NCBI GenBank assembly: GCA_030614035.1
Contig: JAUWKW010000124.1
Span: forward strand, 1 to 5,300
Direction: 5' to 3'
DNA from: Chromatiales bacterium
Lineage (GTDB): Bacteria; Pseudomonadota; Gammaproteobacteria; Steroidobacterales; GCA-2729495
DNA length: 5,300 nucleotides
The notes below the pieces were generated by a model, which was not told the DNA's origin, ran no database searches, and saw nothing but the letters and a program-made list of their open reading frames with translations. Shown here one piece after another: positions 1 through 5,300 of this stretch. Position numbers and translations under genes: made by a program. Within the stretch, counting starts at the first letter, position 1, and every line of letters begins with the position of its first letter.

Positions 1-204
1 GCATTCCGCGAAGTTAATGCCGAGGCTGACCAGTACACATGGTGGTCAAATCGCGGCAGGGCCTGGGAAAAAAATGTTGGGTGGCGTATCGATTACCAGG
101 TGGTATCACCGACGCTGAAAAACCGGGTGCAACGTGCATCTATCTACAAGCGCAAACGGTTTTCGGATCACGCTCCGTTGATCATCGATTATGAACTCAC
201 TTAA
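1..204 (+). CDS. xthA: Exodeoxyribonuclease III family protein, C-terminal fragment (5' end outside window)
   Basis: The frame is open from base 1 to a TAA at 202-204, giving the last 67 residues of a protein whose start lies outside the window. It matches the C-terminal part of the exonuclease III / AP endonuclease fold. YTWWSNRG (residues 12-19 of the fragment) and GWRIDY (27-32) match the conserved end of the family, and SDHAPL (55-60) carries the Asp-His pair of the active site. Family members remove nucleotides from 3' ends of duplex DNA and cut at abasic sites during base excision repair in the cytoplasm. The sequence style is that of the Xth/Crc branch of gammaproteobacteria. Crc is a relative that works as a catabolite regulator without nuclease activity; the intact Asp-His here favours a nuclease, but the N-terminal catalytic residues cannot be seen. 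The last 14 bases overlap the next gene in another frame, so the two are probably cotranscribed. Confidence 0.88.
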   Translation, partial: AFREVNAEADQYTWWSNRGRAWEKNVGWRIDYQVVSPTLKNRVQRASIYKRKRFSDHAPLIIDYELT

Positions 205-1510
205 GCCCGAGTCTGGCCGGCAATGGGGGGCGGCCCTGCGCGTCTATCTCCATCCACGCGGGCTGGCGATGTTATTTCTGGGATTTTCTGCCGGACTCCC
301 GTTCATGCTTGTCGCCGGGACTCTGACAGCGTGGCTCACCGTCGATGGTGTGGGCATGGCCGAGGTCGGCATGTTTGCCTGGGTCGGCATCATGTACTCG
401 GTCAAATTTGTCTGGGCGCCTGTGATCGACCGCATGCGGTTGCCATTGCTGGATCGATGGCTCGGCCGTCGCCGCAGCTGGATGTTGGTGGCGCAGATCG
501 GAGTTGGCCTGGCGTTGATGGGCCTGGCCTATAGCGAACCCGCTACAGACCTTGGCCGTTTCGCGTGGCTTGCAGTGCTGGTTTCATTCGCGTCCGCAAC
601 CCAGGATATCGTCATTGATGCGTATCGCATCGAGGCGGTTGAGATGAAAGTACAGGGCGCGATGGCGGCCAGTTATCAGCTCGGTTACCGTATCGCCTTG
701 CTCATTGCTGGTGCTGGCGTCCTTTACATGGCGCAGTTTGCGTCATGGCAGATCGCCTATCAAACGATGGCGTTATTAATGAGTGTCGGGATCATAACCG
801 TATTGCTAATCGATGAACCGGAATCATCCGGCAGTGGCGTATCCGACGGCGGCACTCCACTCAAGCAGTCGCAGCCATTGTCTGTGTGGTTTGCCGATGC
901 TGTGATCGGACCGTTCGCCGAATTTTTCAGCCGCAACGGGCGCTGGGCATTCGTATTGCTGGCTTTTATCGGCCTGTACCGCGTCAGTGACATGGTGCTT
1001 GGCGTCATGGCTAATCCGTTTTATATCGACATCGGGTTCTCACTTGCCGAAATTGCCACGGTAACCAAGGTGTTTGGATTCGGTGTAACGATAGCCGGCG
1101 CGGCAATCGGGGGAGTTGCTGTAGCCCGCTATGGGGTTGCGGGTCCACTTGTAATCGGAGCCATACTACTCGCAGTTACTAACCTGTTTTTTGCCGGGTT
1201 GGCGATTTACGGAAAGGCCATATGGTTTCTGTTTATCACCATCGGTGCCGACAACCTTGCTGCAGGGCTTACCGGCACTGTATTTATCGCCTACTTGTCC
1301 GGCCTGACCAACGTCGCTTACACGGCGACGCAGTACGCACTGTTTTCGTCGTTAATGACTTTGCCCGGCAAAATCATCGCCGGATTCTCCGGCCAAATCG
1401 TTGAAGCAGTCGACTGGTTCGTCTTTTTTATATATGCCTCGGCCATGGGTCTTCCGGCCATTTTGTTGGCATTTATCGTGACGCGGCACGATCAACAATC
1501 GGGCGGCTGA
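191..1510 (+). CDS. ampG: AmpG-family muropeptide permease (MFS transporter)
   Basis: This 439-residue, very hydrophobic protein has about 12 predicted membrane segments and belongs to the major facilitator superfamily. Known AmpG proteins are inner-membrane, proton-driven importers of anhydro-muropeptides released from peptidoglycan. They feed cell-wall recycling and, in species with ampR/ampC, beta-lactamase induction. AmpG hallmarks are GFSAGLPF near residue 31 in the first helix, the cytoplasmic MFS loop D80-R81 to GRRRSW (92-97) between helices 2 and 3, ATQDIVIDAYR (136-146), and YQLGYR (162-167). A polar linker (about 208-251) joins the two six-helix halves. It is shorter than E. coli AmpG (about 490 residues), apparently lacking extra C-terminal helices. 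The ATG at 191 lies inside the end of the exonuclease gene and has no clear Shine-Dalgarno sequence, which suggests translational coupling; the next in-frame ATG (269) would cut into helix 1. The broader AmpG-like MFS family has members of unproven substrate, so muropeptide specificity is inferred. Confidence 0.88.
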   Translation: MNSLKPESGRQWGAALRVYLHPRGLAMLFLGFSAGLPFMLVAGTLTAWLTVDGVGMAEVGMFAWVGIMYSVKFVWAPVIDRMRLPLLDRWLGRRRSWMLVAQIGVGLALMGLAYSEPATDLGRFAWLAVLVSFASATQDIVIDAYRIEAVEMKVQGAMAASYQLGYRIALLIAGAGVLYMAQFASWQIAYQTMALLMSVGIITVLLIDEPESSGSGVSDGGTPLKQSQPLSVWFADAVIGPFAEFFSRNGRWAFVLLAFIGLYRVSDMVLGVMANPFYIDIGFSLAEIATVTKVFGFGVTIAGAAIGGVAVARYGVAGPLVIGAILLAVTNLFFAGLAIYGKAIWFLFITIGADNLAAGLTGTVFIAYLSGLTNVAYTATQYALFSSLMTLPGKIIAGFSGQIVEAVDWFVFFIYASAMGLPAILLAFIVTRHDQQSGG

Positions 1511-1534
1511 GCTTCGGGGAATTGCGCGGCAGCT

Positions 1535-1762
1535 CTATTCGTAACGATCGAGAAAGTCGAGTGGGTCCCGCCATTCCGGCAAAGGGTGGGTGTCCATCTG
1601 CTGCAGGTCTTCGAGATTAACATCGACTGATCCGGACCAGTCTTCGGGCGCCTCGGCAGGTTCCGCGCTCAATTCAAGCCACCCATCGAGCTCCACTTCT
1701 TCGATGGTGCCATCGAAGTGCTGAAGTTCTATCGTGGCATCATCCTCGTCGACGGCAACCAC
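1535..1762 (-). CDS. Small acidic protein, DUF6763-like, function unknown; 5' end uncertain
   Basis: As bounded here it has 75 residues with a GTG start at 1760-1762 and a TAG stop at 1535-1537. The protein is very acidic. It begins VVAVDEDD, continues with ELQHFDGTIEEVELDGW (residues 12-28), and has an APEDWSG segment near 38-44. From memory this is the pattern of the DUF6763 family of small gammaproteobacterial proteins; no function is known to me, and no signal peptide or membrane segment is visible. The GTG is probably not the true start: the same frame stays open to 1834 and encodes PEIGNWYRRLNGNLFE directly upstream, which looks like the usual N-terminus of the family, but no ATG, GTG or TTG lies in that extension. 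The gene follows trmB on the same strand and converges on ampG with a 24-base gap and no evident terminator. Confidence 0.7.
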   Translation of the reverse strand: MVAVDEDDATIELQHFDGTIEEVELDGWLELSAEPAEAPEDWSGSVDVNLEDLQQMDTHPLPEWRDPLDFLDRYE

Positions 1763-1834
1763 CTCAAACAGGTTGCCATTTAATCGGCGATACCAATTCC
1801 CAATTTCCGGGATAACTACCCCATTTCTGGGTAC
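1763..1834 (-). other. Probable N-terminal coding extension of the DUF6763-like gene, lacking a standard start codon
   Basis: This stretch is in frame with the gene downstream of it and has no stop until a TAG at 1835-1837. Its last part encodes PEIGNWYRRLNGNLFE, which reads as protein and resembles the start of DUF6763 proteins. No standard start codon exists in this frame. An ATG at 1822-1824 with an AGG nine bases upstream (1834-1836) is off frame, running ATG GGG TAG. One additional G in the GGGG run (1819-1822) would turn it into MGVVIPEIGNWY joined to the rest. Other options are a non-standard start (ATC at 1811-1813 or ATT at 1802-1804), or the in-frame ATG at 1844-1846 interrupted by the TAG after three codons. 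The sequence does not decide between a base-calling error, a real frameshift and a rare start codon. Confidence 0.55.
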
Positions 1835-1880
1835 CTATTTCAGCATCAGTTGCGAGGATCGTCGTCGCGCGTGCGCAGCC

Positions 1881-2633
1881 TCATTTATACTCCTTTTCAC
1901 CAGCCTTGGGTATATCCAACATGCGTTGGTATACCTGCTCAAAAACATCGTGCCCCAGCGCCTCTCCCCGGGCCTCGAACCGCGTTGTCGATCGCTTAGG
2001 GTGGGGGGTCGTAATCGGGGCCAGCAGCGGATTGTTGTCGACCACTGCTGTGATCTGTTCAGCGTAGTCCGGCCAGTCGGTGACGGTGTGAAACCGGCCA
2101 CCTGGCTCCAGGGACGTTGCCACCAGCGCCACGAATTCCGGCTGGACCAGCCGCCGCTTTCGGTGCCGCTTTTTCGGCCAGGGGTCAGGGTAGAAAAGAT
2201 TGATCGACCGCAGGCTGCCATTGGGAATTTGATCCCGAATGACATCGACGGCATCGTGTTGGATCAGACGCAGGTTCTCCACGCCCTGCCGGTTGGCCTC
2301 GAGCAGACAATGCCCAATGCCCGGATCGTGGACCTCGATTCCCAGGTAATCCAGGTCGGGATTCTGCCGGGCCTGCGTGAGGAGCGCGTCACCGTTGCCA
2401 AAGCCGATCTCCAGAATGCACGGTGCATCGCGGCCGAACAGGTCTTGCAGATCGAGTGGGGCCGGCGCATAGGCGACCCCATACTTCGGCCAGAGGTCGC
2501 TAAGGGCGCGCCGCTGCGCTTCTGTCATCCTGCCCCGACGGCGCACGAAGCTGCGAATCGCAGGCGATCCCTGCGAACCGCTCGGATTTTTCGTCGCCCG
2601 AACGGCTTGTTGCTTGTCTAAAGTTCCGCTCAT
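1881..2633 (-). CDS. trmB: tRNA (guanine-N7-)-methyltransferase TrmB
   Basis: This 250-residue cytoplasmic enzyme is a class I SAM-dependent methyltransferase. TrmB transfers a methyl group from S-adenosylmethionine to N7 of guanine 46 in the variable loop of tRNAs. The chain opens with a variable tail of about 25 residues, then IRSFVRRRGRMT (26-37), a stretch close to the E. coli N-terminus. The SAM-binding motif I is LEIGFGNGD (74-82), followed by LGIEVH (97-102). The diagnostic FYPDPWPKKRHRKRR block (147-161) holds the catalytic Asp150 and the basic tRNA-facing residues. TDW (185-187) and TRFEARG (217-223) complete the family pattern. Length is close to the E. coli enzyme (239), so it is full-length. 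The ATG at 2631-2633 is the only good start ahead of the conserved N-terminus, with a weak GAG upstream. The DUF6763-like gene lies downstream on the same strand, possibly in the same transcript; the DUF924 gene diverges upstream. Confidence 0.95.
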   Translation of the reverse strand: MSGTLDKQQAVRATKNPSGSQGSPAIRSFVRRRGRMTEAQRRALSDLWPKYGVAYAPAPLDLQDLFGRDAPCILEIGFGNGDALLTQARQNPDLDYLGIEVHDPGIGHCLLEANRQGVENLRLIQHDAVDVIRDQIPNGSLRSINLFYPDPWPKKRHRKRRLVQPEFVALVATSLEPGGRFHTVTDWPDYAEQITAVVDNNPLLAPITTPHPKRSTTRFEARGEALGHDVFEQVYQRMLDIPKAGEKEYK

Positions 2634-2711
2634 TACTCAATATAAACCTATTTGGCGTGGGCGAATTTGGAAGTTGTTATAGTTTGCTCCCAATTGAATT
2701 GAGAGATCGAA
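2634..2711. promoter_or_regulatory. Divergent promoter region between trmB and the DUF924 gene
   Basis: This 78-base spacer is AT-rich compared with its flanks and must hold the start signals of both divergent genes. On the + strand TATAGT at 2678-2683 is a five-of-six match to the sigma-70 -10 box, but no good -35 box lies 16-18 bases upstream; TTGGCG at 2652-2657 is 20 bases away. On the minus strand TATAAC overlaps the same site (2677-2682) and TATATT lies close to the trmB start. None has a strong partner, so the individual assignments are tentative. I see no clear operator or riboswitch. Confidence 0.4.
2701..2705 (+). promoter_or_regulatory. Ribosome binding site of the DUF924 gene
   Basis: GAGAG sits six bases before the ATG at 2712. 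It is a moderate Shine-Dalgarno match and supports that start. Confidence 0.5.
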
Positions 2712-3266
2712 ATGCAAGAAGAGGCGATCGACGAGATCTTGCGGTTTTGGTTTGACGATATCGATAATTCTCGTTGGTTTGTTAAAGATCCTGATTTCGA
2801 TCGGGAAATTGAGCAGCGTTTTGGAAATCTCCTGGAGCAGGCCACGAATAATCAGTTGGACGAATGGTCTGATGCGCCACGTGGCTGCCTGGCACTTGTC
2901 GTGTTACTCGACCAGTTTTCGAGAAACATATATCGCGGTACACCTCGCGCATTCGAGGCGGACCCAAAGGCACTCCAGTTCACATTGCGAGGCATCGAGG
3001 CTCAATTCGATGAGGAACTTTCACTGGAGCAGCGATCCGTATTCTATATGCCAATGCGGCATGCCGAGAATTTGGAGATTCAGAAACTCGGGCTGGCAAA
3101 AACCAGAGAGATGAATAACCAAGGGTACGGCACCGACAAATATGCCCTGAACCACTTGGCGATAATTGAAAAGTTCGGGCGATTTCCGCACCGGAATATC
3201 GTCCTGGGCCGCCACAATACTCCCGATGAGGAGGAATATCTCAAAGACAACAAAGCTGGTTTTTGA
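2712..3266 (+). CDS. DUF924 family protein
   Basis: This is a full-length 184-residue member of the DUF924 family (PF06041), predicted to be soluble, with no signal peptide or membrane segment. Recognisable family blocks are ILRFWFDD (9-16), WF (22-23), LDQFSRNIYRGTPRAFEADPKA (66-87, where L66 starts the DQFSRN core), FYMPMRHAEN (111-120), and IIEKFGRFPHRN (151-162) followed by LGR and a TPDEEEYLK tail ending in GF. The family is all-helical with a TPR-like fold and has no settled biochemical role, so I assign none. It stands alone on the + strand between divergent trmB and typA, with its own Shine-Dalgarno sequence. Its GC is about 50% by hand count over 2761-3240, against about 61% over 2101-2340 in trmB, which could mean a different origin or weaker codon selection. 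Family assignment is firm; function is unknown. Confidence 0.9.
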   Translation: MQEEAIDEILRFWFDDIDNSRWFVKDPDFDREIEQRFGNLLEQATNNQLDEWSDAPRGCLALVVLLDQFSRNIYRGTPRAFEADPKALQFTLRGIEAQFDEELSLEQRSVFYMPMRHAENLEIQKLGLAKTREMNNQGYGTDKYALNHLAIIEKFGRFPHRNIVLGRHNTPDEEEYLKDNKAGF

Positions 3267-3426
3267 ATCGACGGCTGATTGTCGCAAATCTATACCACTT
3301 TGAGATCGGACCTTCTAACTGATCGCTTTTTCGGGGCCGTTAGAGGTACGTCAACAAAAAACACCATATCAATTCGCCGGATGGCTCTCTATAATGCGTG
3401 CCGTTTTCGTCCTCACCTTCGCATCC
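3267..3426. other. Spacer between the DUF924 gene and typA
   Basis: This 160-base stretch shows no protein-coding pattern on either strand. A small inverted repeat, CGAC/GTCG around an eight-base loop at about 3269-3284, lies just after the DUF924 stop, but it is short and has no T-run, so I do not call a terminator. The right half holds the typA promoter candidate. Confidence 0.5.
3390..3395 (+). promoter_or_regulatory. Candidate -10 box of the typA promoter
   Basis: TATAAT is a perfect sigma-70 -10 consensus, 31 bases before the ATG at 3427. The -35 position (about 3367-3372, TATCAA) is a poor match. A transcript from here would begin near 3401-3403, downstream of the ATG at 3394, so that ATG would not be in the mRNA. 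This supports translation from 3427 with a leader of about 25 bases. Confidence 0.5.
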
Positions 3427-5250
3427 ATGTCGAGCCCCACACATCTCAGAAATATCGCCATCATCGCGCATGTCGATCATGGCAAGACCACACTGGTGGA
3501 CCAGCTGCTGCAACAGTCGGGTACCCTGGGACCGCGTGCGACTGTGCCCGACCGGGTAATGGATTCGAATGAGCTTGAACGCGAACGCGGTATTACGATT
3601 CTGGCCAAGAATACTGCGATTCGGTGGAACGATTACCGGATTAACATCGTCGATACACCGGGACACGCGGATTTCGGTGGCGAAGTGGAGCGTGTCTTAT
3701 CCATGGTCGATAGCGTCCTGCTACTTGTCGACGCTGTAGAGGGACCGATGCCACAAACGCGCTTTGTCACCCAAAAGGCATTTGCCGGCGGCCTCAAGCC
3801 CGTTGTGATCATCAACAAGATCGACCGTGATGGAGCGCGGCCAGACTGGGTGCTGAATCAAACATTCGATCTGTTCGATCGCCTGGGCGCAACCGACGAA
3901 CAGCTCGACTTCCCGGTCATTTATGCATCCGCTCTCCAGGGCTACGCGTCACTGGACTCAGCGGACCGTCAGGGAAACATGACCCCCTTGTTTCGGGCGA
4001 TTATCGAACACGTACCTCCGCCGCAGGTAAACGGCGACGGACCGCTGCAACTTCAGGTTTCCAGCCTCGACCATGACGCTTACGTGGGCGTCCTGGGCAT
4101 TGGGCGGGTGCAGCGGGGCAGCATTCAAAGCAACTCCCCTGTGTGCGTGGCGGCTCCAGACGGGGCGGTTCGAAAAGCTCGCATTCTTGAGCTGTACGGC
4201 TTCCATGGCCTCGAACGCAAACAAATTCCGCGTGCGGACGCCGGCGACATCATAGTCTTTAGCGGTATCGACCAACTCAATATCTCCGACACCGTGTGTG
4301 CCGTAGATCATCCTGATCCGCTCCCCGCACTGTCGGTTGACGAGCCGACCATTAGCATGACGTTCCAGGTCAACAAATCACCGTTTGCCGGACAGGACGG
4401 CAAATTTCTTACCAGTCGGCAGATCGGGGAGCGGCTTGACCGGGAACTCAAACACAATGTGGCGTTGCACGTTGCGGAAACCGATGACCCTGACAAGTTT
4501 CGCGTGTCCGGTCGCGGCGAACTGCATTTGTCGGTACTCATCGAAACCATGCGCCGGGAAGGCTATGAACTGGCGGTGTCGAGACCGGAGGTCATTGTTC
4601 ACGAAAAGGATGGTATCCGACTGGAGCCGTGGGAGATTCTTACCGTTGACTTTGAGGAGGCTTACCAGGGTGCTGTCATGACCCGCCTCGCGGACCGCAA
4701 GGGTGAGCTGCGTAGCGTGAACCCGGACGGTAAAGGGCGCGTACGCCTTGAATACCGTATTCCGACGCGCGGGTTGATCGGTTTCCGAACCGAATATCTA
4801 ACCGCAACGTCGGGGACAGGACTGATCTACCATCTTTTCAACGGCTATGATCGACAGGTCCCGGGGGAACTCGGCCAACGCAACAACGGCGTGTTGATTT
4901 CAATGGTCGCCGGTAAGGCACTGGCCTATGCACTATACAATCTTCAGCAACGTGGGCGCCTGTTTGTCGCTCACGGTGCCGCAATTTATGAAGGCATGAT
5001 TGTGGGTATCCACAGCCGTGGCAACGATCTGGTTGTGAACCCGACAAAAGCGAAGCAGTTGACGAACATCCGCGCAGCTGGAAGTGACGAGAATATCGTG
5101 CTTACGCCAGCGGTCCATTTTTCCCTGGAGCAAGCGCTGGAGTTTATCGATGACGATGAACTACTTGAGGTAACGCCAGCGACTATGCGGTTACGAAAAA
5201 AACTATTGAAAGAGTCCGAACGCAAACGCGCATCCAGAAAACCGGCTTAG
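3427..5250 (+). CDS. typA: Translational GTPase TypA/BipA
   Basis: From the ATG at 3427 this is a 607-residue protein, the same size as E. coli TypA. TypA is an EF-G-like GTPase that binds the ribosome in the cytoplasm and supports ribosome assembly and growth at low temperature or under stress. The G domain has AHVDHGKTT (14-22, P-loop Lys20), ERGIT (53-57, switch I), DTPGH (76-80, with the His that activates water), NKID (130-133) and SAL (168-170). A beta-barrel domain II follows from about 200, then an EF-G domain III-like part with [10 protein letters not shown], and a domain V-like part. The TypA-specific C-terminal domain includes [15 protein letters not shown] and a basic tail, [15 protein letters not shown]. 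An in-frame ATG at 3394 would add 11 residues with no counterpart in the family and lies within the -10 box, so I prefer 3427, although no Shine-Dalgarno sequence is clear there. It appears monocistronic in this window. Confidence 0.96.
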   Translation: MSSPTHLRNIAIIAHVDHGKTTLVDQLLQQSGTLGPRATVPDRVMDSNELERERGITILAKNTAIRWNDYRINIVDTPGHADFGGEVERVLSMVDSVLLLVDAVEGPMPQTRFVTQKAFAGGLKPVVIINKIDRDGARPDWVLNQTFDLFDRLGATDEQLDFPVIYASALQGYASLDSADRQGNMTPLFRAIIEHVPPPQVNGDGPLQLQVSSLDHDAYVGVLGIGRVQRGSIQSNSPVCVAAPDGAVRKARILELYGFHGLERKQIPRADAGDIIVFSGIDQLNISDTVCAVDHPDPLPALSVDEPTISMTFQVNKSPFAGQDGKFLTSRQIGERLDRELKHNVALHVAETDDPDKFRVSGRGELHLSVLIETMRREGYELAVSRPEVIVHEKDGIRLEPWEILTVDFEEAYQGAVMTRLADRKGELRSVNPDGKGRVRLEYRIPTRGLIGFRTEYLTATSGTGLIYHLFNGYDRQVPGELGQRNNGVLISMVAGKALAYALYNLQQRGRLFVAHGAAIYEGMIVGIHSRGNDLVVNPTKAKQLTNIRAAGSDENIVLTPAVHFSLEQALEFIDDDELLEVTPATMRLRKKLLKESERKRASRKPA

Positions 5251-5300
5251 TCATAACTGCCGCCACGATTCGTCTACCGTGAGACCGTGACTCCCGTAAC
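5251..5300. other. Downstream flank of typA, no feature seen
   Basis: The last 50 bases show no convincing hairpin with a T-run, no RNA gene and no start of a new gene. The stretch is too short to judge further. Confidence 0.4.

Noticed and set aside
1511..1534. A shared terminator between the convergent ampG and DUF6763-like genes
   Set aside because: The gap is 24 bases with no clear inverted repeat or T-run on either strand.
1734..2621. A 295-codon open frame on the + strand opposite trmB
   Set aside because: It is antisense to trmB, which has a full set of family motifs on the minus strand. The translation is rich in Arg, Pro and Cys with no recognisable domain, as expected for a shadow frame in high-GC DNA.
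3269..3284. A hairpin after the DUF924 stop as a terminator
   Set aside because: The stem is only four base pairs with an eight-base loop and no T-run follows it.
3394..3426. An 11-residue N-terminal extension of TypA
   Set aside because: The ATG overlaps the -10 box and the added residues have no counterpart in TypA; the 3427 start gives the standard length.
1..5300. A novel defence system, mobile element, CRISPR array or RNA gene
   Set aside because: No direct-repeat array, transposase, integrase, tRNA-like fold or unknown multi-gene cluster was seen; all but about 10% of the window belongs to recognisable housekeeping or known-family genes.

Overview
The window reads as ordinary chromosomal DNA of a gammaproteobacterium. 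The evidence is the protein families and their sequence style: an Xth-type exonuclease III tail, an AmpG muropeptide permease, a small acidic DUF6763-like protein, TrmB, a DUF924 protein and a 607-residue TypA/BipA. GC is moderately high over most of it (about 61% by hand count in part of trmB). I cannot name the genus.

Layout, left to right. Positions 1-204 hold the last 67 codons of an exonuclease III family gene on the + strand. Its end overlaps by 14 bases the start of an AmpG-type transporter (191-1510, +). Next come two minus-strand genes converging on ampG: a DUF6763-like small protein (1535-1762, with a coding-looking 5' extension to about 1834) and trmB (1881-2633). A 78-base divergent spacer separates trmB from a DUF924 gene (2712-3266, +). 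A 160-base spacer with a good -10 box then leads to typA (3427-5250, +). The last 50 bases hold nothing I can assign.

The genes form no single pathway. They are housekeeping functions: DNA repair, cell-wall fragment recycling, tRNA m7G46 modification, and a ribosome-associated translational GTPase, plus two families of poorly known role. I looked for a novel system, mobile element, CRISPR array or RNA gene and found none.

The points most worth a second look are the unclear 5' end of the DUF6763-like gene, where one extra G in a GGGG run would restore an ATG start; the typA start, where the promoter argues for 3427 over 3394; the lower GC of the DUF924 gene; and the exonuclease/ampG overlap.
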